Under the pieces are notes generated by a model. The model saw only the letters and a list, made by a program, of their open reading frames with translations, made no database searches and was not told the origin of the DNA. DNA of 64,000 nucleotides, taken from positions 124,001 to 188,000 of the forward strand of contig NZ_CP014222.1 in NCBI RefSeq assembly GCF_000969645.2. The letters run 5' to 3'. Both the position numbers and the translations under genes were made by a program. The DNA is from Janthinobacterium sp. B9-8. Its GTDB lineage: Bacteria > Pseudomonadota > Gammaproteobacteria > Burkholderiales > Chitinibacteraceae. Of the stretch, positions 8,426 through 16,962 are shown in pieces. Every line of letters starts with the position of its first letter. The stretch's first letter is position 1.

Positions 8426-9262
8426 TTAAATGCTGATCAGGCCCTTGGCTTCAACACGCTTCACACCACGCACATTTTTTGCCAGTTCGATGGCTAAAGA
8501 GCGCTCTGCTCCGCTGGCTACTTTGCCGCTGAGTGTCACCACACCGTGCTCTGTGCTTACCGAGATATTTGTGCTTGGCACGTTGCGGGAATAGAGAAAC
8601 GTGGAGATCACTTTTGCAGTAACCCAGCTATCGCTAATGCTCTGATCAGCATCGGATGCGGTGCTTTTGACGCTATTGATGACATTGGTTTTAGCACCAT
8701 TCACTACAATCTGGTTATCTACCGAAACCACGCCACGGGTGTTCATGGCCAGCGTACTGGCCAGTGTTTTGGATTTTACAGTGTCTGCCGTACCCGCTAG
8801 CCGTACCTTGCCTGCCTGTGTATCGACCGTTGTGCTTAGCCCATCGGTGTTTTTACTCCAAATCAACTTTGATTTAATGGCGGCGCTGATATTTACATCA
8901 TCAATTGTTTCGCCATAGCTACGGCTCGCTCCCTCTTTGGCTGGGGCGTAATCCGCCTGAACCACAATCTGATTATCTACTTCTTTAATTCCGATCACGC
9001 CCAGAGCGATTTGCTTGGCTAAGTCTTTATTGATCTCTTCATCTACTTTTCCACTCAGTATTGCTTTGCCGTTATGCACGGATACTTTGAGGTCGTTGGC
9101 CCGCAAGTAAGGACTTAAAGCATAGGTGGTCCAGATCTGGGTTTCTTGTTTGGCATCACTGATTTCCTGAGGGATGCTGGCTGCAGCAAGAGGGCCGCTG
9201 AATACGGTTAAGGCTGCGGCCAAGCCAGAGGCAATCAATAGTTTGTGAGCGTGTGTGTGCAT
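8426..9262 (-). CDS. Periplasmic protein with three BON domains
   Basis: The protein is 278 residues. A signal peptide (residues about 1-28, ending GPLAAASIPQ) directs it to the periplasm. Three BON repeats follow, each with the pattern L.V.V..G.V.L.G.V: about 42-105 (NDLKVSVHNGKAILSGKVDEE), 120-190 (LSTTVDTQAGKVRLAGT) and 208-278 (NISVSTEHGVVTLSGKV). Each ends in GV..V.N or the GVKRVEA variant. BON domains bind phospholipid surfaces, and OsmY-type multi-BON proteins are osmotic/envelope stress proteins with chaperone-like activity. The neighbouring CsbD, GlsB and BON lipoprotein genes support that role. Confidence 0.9.
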   Translation of the reverse strand: MHTHAHKLLIASGLAAALTVFSGPLAAASIPQEISDAKQETQIWTTYALSPYLRANDLKVSVHNGKAILSGKVDEEINKDLAKQIALGVIGIKEVDNQIVVQADYAPAKEGASRSYGETIDDVNISAAIKSKLIWSKNTDGLSTTVDTQAGKVRLAGTADTVKSKTLASTLAMNTRGVVSVDNQIVVNGAKTNVINSVKSTASDADQSISDSWVTAKVISTFLYSRNVPSTNISVSTEHGVVTLSGKVASGAERSLAIELAKNVRGVKRVEAKGLISI

Positions 9263-9777
9263 CTTGTTTCTCCATTAGAAAAAAAGAGGGGCATTAGAAG
9301 TAGCGCTTAAAAGTGGCATTGAAGTATTGATGCGCTTAAGCGGGCTTTTCTCGCCGCCATTAAAACCACGGCTGGCAAGCTTGCCCGGCGGCTTCTTAAA
9401 GAAGGCAAGTGCTTAGGCATAAACAATGCGTGTGAAGCAAAAAGCTGTCTGTACGCTAGCGCTCTTAAGCGCCATTTTTTATTCCAAAATCATTTTTTAA
9501 CGCATGAGGAGGAAGGGAGAAAGAGCCATTTCGTGAAAGGGGAATGATTGAGGTGTGATGATTATATTTCTTAAACAGTAAGAAATATAAAAGATTAAAT
9601 GCGCTTATGTTCGGCAGCGTACTGACCAAGCTAATGCATCTGTTTAATCTGGTTCTGTCGTTGGCCGCTTGCACACCAAGAACAGCTTGGCGGTATGTTG
9701 CTGACGAAGTGTTAACGGTTAAGAAGGGGTTGAAATGGCATTAGGCTATTTGCCTCCTAAACACAAAGGAGCTTGAT
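9263..9777. other. Intergenic region between divergent stress genes
   Basis: About 515 bases between the BON gene (leftward) and csbD-like gene (rightward). No supported coding frame. GCGCTTAA-type words recur (near 9305, 9332, 9455 and 9600), including the palindrome-like CTCTTAAGCGCC at 9460-9472. They could be binding sites for one of the local regulators, but I cannot show this. Confidence 0.4.
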
Positions 9778-10002
9778 ATGAATTGGGATATCGTCGAAGG
9801 CAACTGGAAGCAATTTAAAGGCAAAGTGAAAGAGCAATGGGGCGATTTAACAGATGACCATCTGGATGTGATTGCTGGTAAGCGCGATAAGCTGGCCGGC
9901 CAAATCCAGGAATCCTATGGCATTACAAAAGATGAAGCCGAGTTGCAAATTACGAAATTCGAATCACTGAATAAAGATGTTCCGTCTAAACGTCTTCCAT
10001 AG
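9778..10002 (+). CDS. CsbD-family stress protein
   Basis: The protein is 74 residues and matches the CsbD/YjbJ family over its length: MNWDIVEGNWKQFKGKVKEQ, WGDLTDDHLDVIAGKRDKLA, GQIQESYGITKDEAE. These small, highly charged helical proteins are strongly induced by general stress or stationary phase in many bacteria; their molecular role is unknown. A strong ribosome site (AAAGGAG) stands seven bases before the ATG. A membrane stress protein gene follows after a perfect hairpin at 10018-10050. Confidence 0.93.
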   Translation: MNWDIVEGNWKQFKGKVKEQWGDLTDDHLDVIAGKRDKLAGQIQESYGITKDEAELQITKFESLNKDVPSKRLP

Positions 10003-10017
10003 TTTCGTTTAGCCCTT

Positions 10018-10050
10018 GGCTTGCCTGGCTGATGAATCGCCAGGCAAGCC
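10018..10050 (+). promoter_or_regulatory. Perfect 12-bp inverted repeat between csbD-like and glsB-like genes
   Basis: GGCTTGCCTGGC at 10018-10029 pairs exactly with 10039-10050 across a 9-base loop. There is no T run after it, so it is not a classic terminator. It may be an mRNA-stabilising or processing hairpin that sets the relative levels of the two stress proteins. Confidence 0.5.
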
Positions 10051-10081
10051 ATTGTCATCATTGCCAGTACCGGAGAACAAG

Positions 10082-10384
10082 ATGTCACTTTTTCCCTTGA
10101 TCGTGCTTGGGCTGATTACAGGTTTTATCATTAACAAAATACTGAACACGATAAGCCAAGGGATGGTGCTGGATGTGATTTTTGGTTTGTTGGGGGCCCT
10201 GATTGGCCGCTGGGTGTTCATCTCCTTAGGTTGGGAGGGAATGAGCGGGCTTAATCTTTACAGCTTGTTTATTGCGCTGGCTGGGGCGGTTTCTTTGATC
10301 GTTATTTTTCGTGCCAGCTTAGGCGCTCTGTTCTTGCTACGTATTTATCGAGAGCTTGTTCGTCGTAGATTAGATCGTGTGTAA
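10082..10384 (+). CDS. GlsB/YeaQ/YmgE-like small membrane protein
   Basis: The protein is 100 residues from the ATG at 10082, preceded by GGAGAACAAG. The longer frame starting at 10016 reads through the upstream hairpin and is not family-like. It has the transglycosylase-associated pattern: LFPLIVLGLITGFIINKI, then DVIFGLLGALIGRWVFISLG, then a third hydrophobic helix (LYSLFIALAGAVSLIVIF). The Gly-rich ALIG segment is the hallmark. The basic tail is longer than in YeaQ. Members are stress-induced inner-membrane proteins of unknown activity; its place after csbD fits that. Confidence 0.8.
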   Translation: MSLFPLIVLGLITGFIINKILNTISQGMVLDVIFGLLGALIGRWVFISLGWEGMSGLNLYSLFIALAGAVSLIVIFRASLGALFLLRIYRELVRRRLDRV

Positions 10385-10537
10385 GCCGCGAGCGTTTGAT
10401 AAATAAAGCCAATGTTGGTGCCTTAAGCTACGCAATTTTATGAGCAAAGTCTTGCGCAGTATTGCAATGGCGCAATAACTCGTTTGCTCTGAAATCGAAT
10501 ATTTTCGTACTTTTTATATTTTTTAGGAGAATTAACC

Positions 10538-10852
10538 ATGAAACACCTCGGCAAGTATTTCGCAGCATTTTTTGTGGCGACCGCATTATTGTCTGTGGCT
10601 GCTTGTTCATCTACTCCAACCCAAGAGGGTACGGGTGAGTATCTGGACGATAGCGTCATCACCAGTAAAGTGAAGTCGGCTATTTTTGGCGAGCCTACTC
10701 TGAAGTCGATGGAAATCAATGTAGAAACATTTAAAGGCGCTGTGCAACTGAGTGGATTTGTGAGCTCGCAGGCCGCTTCGGATCGTGCTGTGCAGCTGGT
10801 TAAAACCGTGAAAGGTGTGAAATCAGTTAAAAATGATATGCGAATTAAATAA
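10538..10852 (+). CDS. BON-domain lipoprotein
   Basis: The protein is 104 residues. The signal peptide (MKHLGKYFAAFFVATALLS) ends in the lipobox VAAC with Cys near residue 23. One BON domain fills the rest: YLDDSVITSKVKSAIFGEP, SMEINVETFKGAVQLSGFVS, AVQLVKTVKGVKSVKNDM. It is a likely lipid-anchored envelope stress protein, a small relative of the three-BON protein at 8426-9262. A ribosome site (TAGGAGAATT) precedes the ATG. It belongs to the same run of plus-strand stress genes. Confidence 0.9.
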   Translation: MKHLGKYFAAFFVATALLSVAACSSTPTQEGTGEYLDDSVITSKVKSAIFGEPTLKSMEINVETFKGAVQLSGFVSSQAASDRAVQLVKTVKGVKSVKNDMRIK

Positions 10853-10884
10853 TCGCACATTGAATGTTGTTTTTTAGATTTGCA

Positions 10885-10919
10885 TGCAAGCAGCCTGTGA
10901 GGGGCTGTTTGTGCTTGCA
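10885..10919 (+). promoter_or_regulatory. Hairpin between BON lipoprotein and hydrolase genes
   Basis: TGCAAGCA and CAGCC on the left pair with GGCTG and TGCTTGCA on the right. There is no T run, so it may be an attenuating or processing structure or an inefficient terminator rather than a full stop. Confidence 0.4.
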
Positions 10920-10987
10920 AAGTGTGATTATTTCCTGTGTTTAGGTTTGAGCTGTCGTTTCTTCACCTCAATAAAGGATTATTCGTC

Positions 10988-11809
10988 ATGAATATCATTA
11001 CAACACCTGATAATACTGAACTTTTTGTTAAAGACTGGGGCTCAGGTCAGCCTGTTATTTTATTGAGTGGCTGGCCATTATCATCGGCTAGCTGGGAAGA
11101 TCAGGCGATGGTGCTTGCAGAGGCAGGCTACCGCGTTATTAGCTATGATCGCCGCGGCTTTGGTCGCTCATCCCAACCATGGAATGGCTACGACTACGAC
11201 ACTTTATCGGATGATCTGGCTGCGGTTATTCAGCAAACGGGAGTCGTTGATGCCACGCTGGTGGGCTTTTCGATGGGAGGGGGAGAAGTCGCTCGCTATA
11301 TGTCTCGCCACCAGGGCAAGTCTGTGGTGAAAACGGCGCTGATCTCTTCGGTACTGCCCTTTATGCTGAAAAGGAGCAATAACCCCGACGGTGAAGAGCA
11401 AGAGATGTTTAACAATATGATTGAAGATATTAAAGCAGACCGGGCCAAGTTTTTTGCCGGGTTCTTTAAGAAATTCTTTGGTATTGGCATCATTGCCCAG
11501 CCGGTGAGCGATGAGCTTATGCAGTGGATGCAGAATATTGCGATGCAAGCCAGCTTGAGAGCCACTATTGAATGCGTGAAGTCATTCTCAAGCACCGATT
11601 TTCGTGATGAGCTTAGTGCATTTAATGTGCCCACCCTCATTATTCATGGCACCGATGATAAAACAGTACCCATCGAAATATCTAGCCGAGAGGCTGCTCA
11701 GGGTATTCCACAGGCCAAGTTGATTGAGTACGAGGGCGCACCGCATGGCTTATTTGCCACAGATAAAGACATGCTTAGCCGAGATTTAATCAGCTTTCTT
11801 AAGCAATAG
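10988..11809 (+). CDS. Alpha/beta hydrolase (non-heme chloroperoxidase/esterase type)
   Basis: The protein is 273 residues from the ATG at 10988, which follows AAAGGATTATTCGTC. It starts MNIITTPDNTELFVKDWGSG and shows the alpha/beta-hydrolase landmarks: the oxyanion-hole region LLSGWPLSSASW, SYDRRGFGRSSQP, the nucleophile elbow GFSMGGGE (catalytic Ser), an Asp in IIHGTDDKTVP and the His in GAPHGLF. This subfamily includes cofactor-free haloperoxidases, which in vivo are generally esterases or lactonases. Substrate unknown. It lies at the end of the stress cluster, where such hydrolases are often found. Confidence 0.9.
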   Translation: MNIITTPDNTELFVKDWGSGQPVILLSGWPLSSASWEDQAMVLAEAGYRVISYDRRGFGRSSQPWNGYDYDTLSDDLAAVIQQTGVVDATLVGFSMGGGEVARYMSRHQGKSVVKTALISSVLPFMLKRSNNPDGEEQEMFNNMIEDIKADRAKFFAGFFKKFFGIGIIAQPVSDELMQWMQNIAMQASLRATIECVKSFSSTDFRDELSAFNVPTLIIHGTDDKTVPIEISSREAAQGIPQAKLIEYEGAPHGLFATDKDMLSRDLISFLKQ

Positions 11810-12060
11810 CACTCGTAGTTGTATACCCCGCAGATGAGAGTAGTCAGTCCAGTTGAATGGGGGCTTAGAAATCGATGGATTATTTCGAGCGGTAAGGCGC
11901 AAGGAAACCGCATCTAGCGATGCAGCGACGAGCAACGCAGCAGGTCGAAAAAAGCCACGATTTATGCCCACCTTATTCAGCAGGACGGTCATTGAGCCTC
12001 TGCGGGAGGTGTGTCAGCGGCCTTGATGCCGGATTGAATTAAAATTTTGAGGGGAAAATC

Positions 12061-12219
12061 ATGAGTTTAGGAACCATATTACTGATCGTACTGATCCTGA
12101 TGTTAATCGGTGCCATCCCAAGCTGGCCACACAGCAGAGGCTGGGGTTATGGCCCAAGTGGTGGTTTAGGCATAATTGTCATTATTATTATCGTTCTATT
12201 GCTTCTGGGACGCATATAG
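12061..12219 (+). CDS. DUF3309 small hydrophobic protein
   Basis: This short frame encodes 52 residues and starts at the ATG at 12061 after a GAGGGGAAAATC ribosome site. It begins MSLGTILLIVLILMLIGAIP, continues SWPHSRGWGYGPSGGLG and ends in a second hydrophobic helix and LLLGRI. That two-helix hairpin with a central WGYGPSGG loop is the DUF3309 signature. Function is unknown; genes of this family are typically found with CsbD, BON and DUF883 genes, as here. Confidence is high that it is real despite its length. Confidence 0.85.
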   Translation: MSLGTILLIVLILMLIGAIPSWPHSRGWGYGPSGGLGIIVIIIIVLLLLGRI

Positions 12220-12269
12220 GTAATGCCGCAGATAGGAACTGTTGCTTAATAACAGCCGCTACGGCGGCT

Positions 12270-12638
12270 TTATTTTTGAGCTGTGTTTGCTAATGGAGGC
12301 AGTAAGGCTTCTGGACAGCAGGATGCAAGTCGTAAATCTACACATTGTTCTGGCTGTCCAGCGCAACATTCCTCGGTAAGATAGGCGACTAAATCGAGCA
12401 TCAGTGGCAAATTAGCCCGATAACGCTGAAAACGGCCTTCTTGCTCAACTGAAACCAGCCCGGCATGCGTCATTCCCTTTAAATGAAATGATATGTTGTT
12501 GGGCGGTAAATCAAGCGCTGCCGCAATCTCGCCAGCAACCATGCCCTCTAAGCCTCGCTTTACCAGAAAACGATAAATATCAAGCCTAATCCCTGATGAA
12601 AGAGATTCAAAAATTTGTGTGGCAGTTTGTTTTTTCAT
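12270..12638 (-). CDS. ArsR-family metalloregulator
   Basis: The protein is 122 residues, starting at the ATG at 12638 (MKKQTATQIFES); an upstream in-frame ATG would add seven untypical residues. A winged helix occupies about residues 10-85, with FLVKRGLEGMVAGEIAAALD and the recognition helix PPNNISFHLKGMTHAGLV. The C-terminus has a cysteine-rich tail, EECCAGQPEQC, then CCPE. Adjacent cysteines of this kind are the arsenite/antimonite-sensing type in several ArsR proteins, but no arsenic resistance genes are in the window. A standalone repressor of distant genes, or of its divergent neighbour at 12903, is possible. Confidence 0.88.
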   Translation of the reverse strand: MKKQTATQIFESLSSGIRLDIYRFLVKRGLEGMVAGEIAAALDLPPNNISFHLKGMTHAGLVSVEQEGRFQRYRANLPLMLDLVAYLTEECCAGQPEQCVDLRLASCCPEALLPPLANTAQK

Positions 12639-12902
12639 AAGGCAACTATACAAGAACAATTGAAATAAATTTTAGCATAAGTGACGTATGCCGCCGAAGT
12701 AAGTTCTGTCTTGAGTATATTTAATGAGCGATCTAATGACTGCGAAATTGCATTTGCAGTGTAGTAGTAATAAGTTTGCGCAGTTTCAGATAGTGAAAGT
12801 GGCTTAGATAGGGGGCTCGCTTGTCTGGCAAAGTTGTTAATGAGCAGAAACTGGCCAGAGAATTCATCTAAATTTAGATGAGTTAATTTATTAGAGAAAG
12901 TG

Positions 12903-13646
12903 ATGTATTTAATTCATGCTGGTATTTGTCTAGTGCTTAGTACTGCTTGCCTTGCTGGGCCATCGATTGACTTAATGGTAGAAAATGCGGCCGAACCGTT
13001 TTCCCGCGCAGATGGCAGTGGCTATAGTAATGAATTAATTGTGGCTATATTTGCTGCAGTGGGGATTGAAGCAAAGCTTAAAGTAGTGCCCTATACGCGT
13101 TGCAAAAATATGGTGTTGGAAGCAAGAGGGATTGCTTGCTTTAATATGGCTTGGGAGCCTGCATTAGAGGGAAAAGTAAAGTTTCCTTCTGTGCCGCTTT
13201 ATACGGTTACCCCTATTTATTTTCAAAATAAATCGCGGCCAGTTTCTGCTCAGAATGAAGCAGAATTAGCACTTGGTACAAAAATTGGGGTGGTGCATGG
13301 CTACGAATATCCGCCTAGCGCAAGTAGCCTGCCTAAGCGCGGGGTAGTGTTTGTAGCGGGAAATAGCGAGCAAATTAATTTAAAGCAGTTAGCCAGTGGT
13401 AGCTTAGATGCGGCTTTAGTGATGGCCAATGAAATACAAATACCTGCTTACTGGGCTAAAAGCGCAGGGGTAACGGGGCAGGTTGAAACGGTTTTTTCAA
13501 GTACAAAACAAGATGTATTTATTGGCTTTAGTATCCAGCATCCTAAAGGCTTATGGGCGCTTAGCCAGTTTGAGCAGGGATATAAAATAATTAGTGATAA
13601 TGGCAGACTGAAGCAAATTAAAGCGAAATGGGGTGCGCTAAAGTGA
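12903..13646 (+). CDS. Periplasmic solute-binding protein (SBP_bac_3 type)
   Basis: The protein is 247 residues. I use the ATG at 12903, after GAGAAAG; a GTG directly before it is also possible. A signal peptide (MYLIHAGICLVLSTACLAG) is followed by a family-3 solute-binding fold: IDLMVENAAEPFSRADGSGY, NELIVAIFAAVGIEAKLKVV, PYTRCKNMVLEARGIACFN, and the C-terminal KQIKAKWGALK. No permease or ATPase genes are adjacent, so it may serve a distant amino-acid transporter or be one of the free-standing periplasmic binding proteins. Ligand unknown. Confidence 0.85.
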   Translation: MYLIHAGICLVLSTACLAGPSIDLMVENAAEPFSRADGSGYSNELIVAIFAAVGIEAKLKVVPYTRCKNMVLEARGIACFNMAWEPALEGKVKFPSVPLYTVTPIYFQNKSRPVSAQNEAELALGTKIGVVHGYEYPPSASSLPKRGVVFVAGNSEQINLKQLASGSLDAALVMANEIQIPAYWAKSAGVTGQVETVFSSTKQDVFIGFSIQHPKGLWALSQFEQGYKIISDNGRLKQIKAKWGALK

Positions 13647-13694
13647 AAAGCATCTGAACACGCTGAAGAGACAATAATGTTTTTCCTTTGATCA

Positions 13695-14044
13695 TTATAT
13701 GGCTAAAATTCTTAATTGGGATTTTCTATCGGGTGACGCGGGAGTCATCGATAAACGTAATTCATCGTGTATGAATTCGTGCATTGTGAATGCAGCTTTA
13801 ATTAAGGCAGGATTGGGCTCGGAAAAAAGAAGCAGAATCAGCGGGCGTAATTGCAGATCAATGATTCTGGCCGCGGCTAAATTACCATCTTGAATAAAGC
13901 GCAGTATTTTTATAAATCAGAATGGATATACGCCGCTGCAGCAATTGCACCGTGGCCACCTATACAGCGGCTCATAAAAATAAGATGATCCTCGCCACTT
14001 AAAAACTTGAGCGGTGTTTCTTCATTATCTGAAATATCAGCCAG
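13695..14044 (-). pseudogene. Decayed C-terminal fragment of a DapA-like (dihydrodipicolinate synthase family) gene
   Basis: No intact frame exists here, but the minus strand reads as the last third of DapA in two frames. The first (about 14044-13915) gives FLSGEDHLIFMSRCIGGHGA, then IAAAAYIHSDL, then a stop. The second (about 13918-13695) gives FIKILRFIQDGNLAAARIID, LQLRPLILLLFSEPNPALIK, AAFTMHEFIHDELRLSMTPA and ends QLRILAI. These correspond to the LSGED, GG.G, SEPNP..KAA and LRLP.TPAS stretches of the family. The break lies at GATTTATAAAA; loss of one TTTA unit there would explain the shift. The N-terminal two-thirds is missing, and the fragment abuts the end of the thioesterase gene. Confidence 0.8.
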
Positions 14045-14471
14045 CTACATATTGAGCACTAAAACGTGCAGCAATCTTACCCTCTGCATTACCTACGGTG
14101 ATTTCCAGCGCCATTCTGGCTCGTCCTTTACGTTGCAGCGTTTGTAAAAAACGTGCGGTGTGGCTAGCGTCAGGCTGGCAAACTTTAGCCACTAGGTCGC
14201 TCTGTAAGGGGCTTAAAAAGTGGGTGCTGCCGGTTTGAATGACCACTTCCATATTTGGCCCTACTAATTCAGATACCCACAACCAGCCTGCAATGGTGGC
14301 TAGCGTGCTGATGCTGCCACCAAATGCGCTGTTATGGTCGTTTTGATTAGGGCCGTAGGGAGCGCTCAGTTGCCACAGGGATTGATCTCCCAAGAGCTGA
14401 ACCTGCATGGCTTTTAAAAGGGGGAAACCCTGATGAAGTCGTGTGGTCCAGCGTTGGGAGAAATCGCTCAT
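14037..14471 (-). CDS. Thioesterase, YiiD C-terminal-like hotdog protein
   Basis: The protein is 144 residues. It fits the YiiD-C/hotdog thioesterase family: NQNDHNSAFGGSISTLATIA holds the conserved HN..AFGGS segment at the head of the hot-dog helix, and later strands include TGSTHFLSPLQSDLVAKV and ARMALEITVGN. Such proteins hydrolyse acyl-CoA thioesters; the substrate is unknown. The stop lies 2 bases downstream of the helicase start-side partner... the gene follows the helicase gene with a 2-base gap on the same strand, so they are probably co-transcribed. Its 3' end overlaps the dapA remnant. Confidence 0.85.
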   Translation of the reverse strand: MSDFSQRWTTRLHQGFPLLKAMQVQLLGDQSLWQLSAPYGPNQNDHNSAFGGSISTLATIAGWLWVSELVGPNMEVVIQTGSTHFLSPLQSDLVAKVCQPDASHTARFLQTLQRKGRARMALEITVGNAEGKIAARFSAQYVAG

Positions 14472-14473
14472 AC

Positions 14474-15850
14474 TTACTGCGTTACTTGATACTTAGGCGG
14501 TAAAAACAATGCGGCAATTTGCGGCGCGCGCTTTAGTTTAGACAATGGTGCATCTGGCATATCGTCGTAGCTTTGTGCGCGGGCACGGCTGCTTGGCGGT
14601 GTGTTCATATTGCGAGTGAGTGCTGCTACCGGCGCTGCTGCTGTGACCCGTGCTGGAGCGCGTTCGCGTCCACGGCTTGGGGCGGGTGTGATCTCTATTG
14701 GAGTAGTGCCTGGGGAGAAGCCAATAACCGGAATTAAAGGCAGATCACGTTTGAGCATTTTTTGAATGCCAAGGTAAGCTTTCTCTTCTTCTGGTGCCAC
14801 CAGAGAAATAGCGATACCCGTCGCGCCAGCGCGGCCAGTGCGGCCAATGCGGTGCACATAGTCTTCCGGATTAGTGGGCAGCTCAAAGTTAATCACAAAT
14901 GGCAGCTCGTTAATATCTAAGCCGCGAGCCGCAACATCGGTGGCAACCAATACTTTAAGGGTGCCATCTTTAAATGCGGCCAGTGTTTCTAAGCGAGATT
15001 GCTGGGTGCGATCGCCATGAATGGCTTCGGCAGAAAAGCCTGCGCGTTTTAGCTCGCGGCCTAATTGCTCTGCGCCAATCTTGGTGCGGCAAAATACGAT
15101 CACTTGGCTCATATTGTGCGTGCGGATCAGATGGGCAACGAGGGCTTTTTTGCGGCTGTTTTCTACCGGGTGCAGCTCTTGCTTGACCGATTCATTGGCT
15201 GAATTCTGACGCGCCACTTCGATGACTTCCGGGTCGTGCATAAAGTCTTCGGCTAGCTTTTTGATTTCTGGCGCAAAGGTCGCAGAAAACAGCAATGTTT
15301 GCTTGCGGCTGGTACACAGCTCAAAAATCTTGCGAATATCGAGGATAAAACCCATATCGAGCATGCGATCGGCTTCATCTAAAATCAAGATTTCGACTTG
15401 GGATAAATTAACCGTCTTTTGCTGAATATGGTCCAGCAAACGCCCAGGCGTTGCGACAAGGATTTCAACGCCTTCTCGCAGCTTAGGGATTTGCGCCTTA
15501 ATATCCATGCCACCAAATACCACATGACTACGTAGTGGCATGTGCTTGCTATAGGTGGTGACGCTTTCAGAAACCTGATCGGCTAGCTCGCGAGTCGGTG
15601 TAAGAATCAATACACGGATGGGGTGGCGAGCAGGGGACGCGCTGGTGTTTGCGTGCTTTGCGATCTTAGTGAGAATCGGTAAAGTAAACGCAGCTGTTTT
15701 ACCGGTGCCTGTTTGTGCTGCACCGAGAACGTCACGTCCGGACAGAATGACAGGGATGGCCTGCGCTTGAATCAGCGTCGGATGTTCATAACCTTGCTCG
15801 GCGACTGCCTTGAGCACTTCCGGAGCCAGCCCGAGCGATGCGAATGTCAT
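14474..15850 (-). CDS. rhlE: DEAD-box ATP-dependent RNA helicase, RhlE type
   Basis: The protein is 458 residues from the ATG at 15850 (MTFASLGLAPEVLKAVAEQG); the longer frame adds a non-homologous leader. All DEAD-box motifs are present: Q motif (YEHPTLIQAQAIP), I AQTGTGKT, Ia PTRELA, II DEAD, III SAT, IV VIFCRTK, V ATDVAARGLDI and VI HRIGRTGRAG. The basic C-terminal tail (about 380-458) is Arg/Pro-rich without a DbpA-type RNA domain, as in RhlE. It unwinds structured RNA in ribosome assembly and mRNA decay. The exact paralogue (RhlE versus SrmB-like) is less sure than the family. Confidence 0.92.
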   Translation of the reverse strand: MTFASLGLAPEVLKAVAEQGYEHPTLIQAQAIPVILSGRDVLGAAQTGTGKTAAFTLPILTKIAKHANTSASPARHPIRVLILTPTRELADQVSESVTTYSKHMPLRSHVVFGGMDIKAQIPKLREGVEILVATPGRLLDHIQQKTVNLSQVEILILDEADRMLDMGFILDIRKIFELCTSRKQTLLFSATFAPEIKKLAEDFMHDPEVIEVARQNSANESVKQELHPVENSRKKALVAHLIRTHNMSQVIVFCRTKIGAEQLGRELKRAGFSAEAIHGDRTQQSRLETLAAFKDGTLKVLVATDVAARGLDINELPFVINFELPTNPEDYVHRIGRTGRAGATGIAISLVAPEEEKAYLGIQKMLKRDLPLIPVIGFSPGTTPIEITPAPSRGRERAPARVTAAAPVAALTRNMNTPPSSRARAQSYDDMPDAPLSKLKRAPQIAALFLPPKYQVTQ

Positions 15851-16004
15851 GCGTGTTTCTTTCCGAAAAATAAGAACAACGTTCCAATTTACACGAAGCC
15901 CGCCTCTCTGCATACCCTAGCTGACAACTGGAAAAACGCGGGGCAGGTCGCCAGCCCGCCAATCGGTTAAACTAGCGGCATATAAAACTTGATGAGAAAC
16001 AGCC

Positions 16005-16913
16005 ATGTTTGATCACGCCTCACAACATTTATCAACGCTTCGAGACTTACATCGCTTTGCGGTGAGTCGTTTTAATGCCGCCGAGCTTTTTTATGGTCAC
16101 GGCACTGATAACGCTTGGGATGAAGCGGCGTATCTCATTTTGGCGACGTTAAAATTGCCATTAGATCGTTTAGAGCCCATGTACGACGCAAAATTACTGC
16201 CAGAAGAATTAACACAAGTCTTGGCGGTGTTAAAAGAGCGCGTAGAAACCCGCAAACCGGCTGCTTACTTAACTAAGGAAGCGTGGCTGGGCGAGTATAA
16301 ATTTTATGTGGATGAGCGCACCATTGTGCCGCGCTCGTTTATTGCCGAGATTATTCGTGAGGGCGGCTTAACACCGTGGATTGAATACCCAGAGCTGATT
16401 CACCGCGCTATGGACCTTTGTACCGGTTCGGGGTGCCTTGCGATTGTGATGGCCGATGCCTTCCCGGATGCGGCGATTGATGCGCTTGATTTATCGCCTG
16501 ATGCGCTGGATGTGGCAGAAATCAATGTGCTGGAATACAGCCTAGGCGAACGAATTGATTTGATGGATTCGGATTTATTTAGCGCGGTTGAAGGCGAGCT
16601 ATACGATCTGATTATTTCTAATCCACCGTATGTAGACGCGCATTCGGTAGAAGAGCTACCGCCAGAATATCTGCACGAGCCGGAAATGGCTTTGGGTAGT
16701 GGCGAAGATGGCTTGGATATTACCCGCCGTATTTTAGAAGAAGCAACTCGCTTCCTGAACCCGCTGGGCGTGCTGGTGGTAGAAATTGGCCACAACCGCG
16801 ACGAGTTGGAGGCTAGCTTTCCAGAGTTGCCGTTTGTTTGGTTGGAAACCGAGAGCGGCGATGGCTTTGTGTTCTTGCTAACGCGTGAAATGCTGGTTGA
16901 AGCTGGGATGTAA
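16005..16913 (+). CDS. prmB: PrmB, 50S ribosomal protein L3 glutamine N5-methyltransferase
   Basis: The protein is 302 residues, the usual PrmB length. The N-terminal helical domain has FNAAELFYGHGTDNAWDEAA and ERVETRKPAAYLTKEAWLGE. The SAM-binding Rossmann domain has MDLCTGSGCLAIVMA, and the catalytic motif NPPY lies in LIISNPPYVD. The alternative, release-factor methyltransferase PrmC, shares NPPY but lacks the YGHGTDNAWDEA segment typical of PrmB. It methylates a glutamine of ribosomal protein L3. It stands alone, with a terminator directly after it. Confidence 0.95.
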   Translation: MFDHASQHLSTLRDLHRFAVSRFNAAELFYGHGTDNAWDEAAYLILATLKLPLDRLEPMYDAKLLPEELTQVLAVLKERVETRKPAAYLTKEAWLGEYKFYVDERTIVPRSFIAEIIREGGLTPWIEYPELIHRAMDLCTGSGCLAIVMADAFPDAAIDALDLSPDALDVAEINVLEYSLGERIDLMDSDLFSAVEGELYDLIISNPPYVDAHSVEELPPEYLHEPEMALGSGEDGLDITRRILEEATRFLNPLGVLVVEIGHNRDELEASFPELPFVWLETESGDGFVFLLTREMLVEAGM

Positions 16914-16940
16914 GGCGGGGCGTAGCTTGAGGATGTTTAT

Positions 16941-16961
16941 AGGGGCCTTGGGCCCCTTTTC
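16941..16961 (+). terminator. Rho-independent terminator after prmB
   Basis: AGGGGCC, TTG loop, GGCCCCT then TTTTCC. A perfect 7-bp GC-rich stem. It ends two bases before the convergent gene's stop codon, and the sequence can serve in one direction only, since the other side lacks a T run. Confidence 0.8.
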
Positions 16962-16962
16962 C

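Noticed and set aside
13699..13893. 64-residue plus-strand frame
   Set aside because: It lies antisense to the dapA-like remnant, which explains the sequence better.
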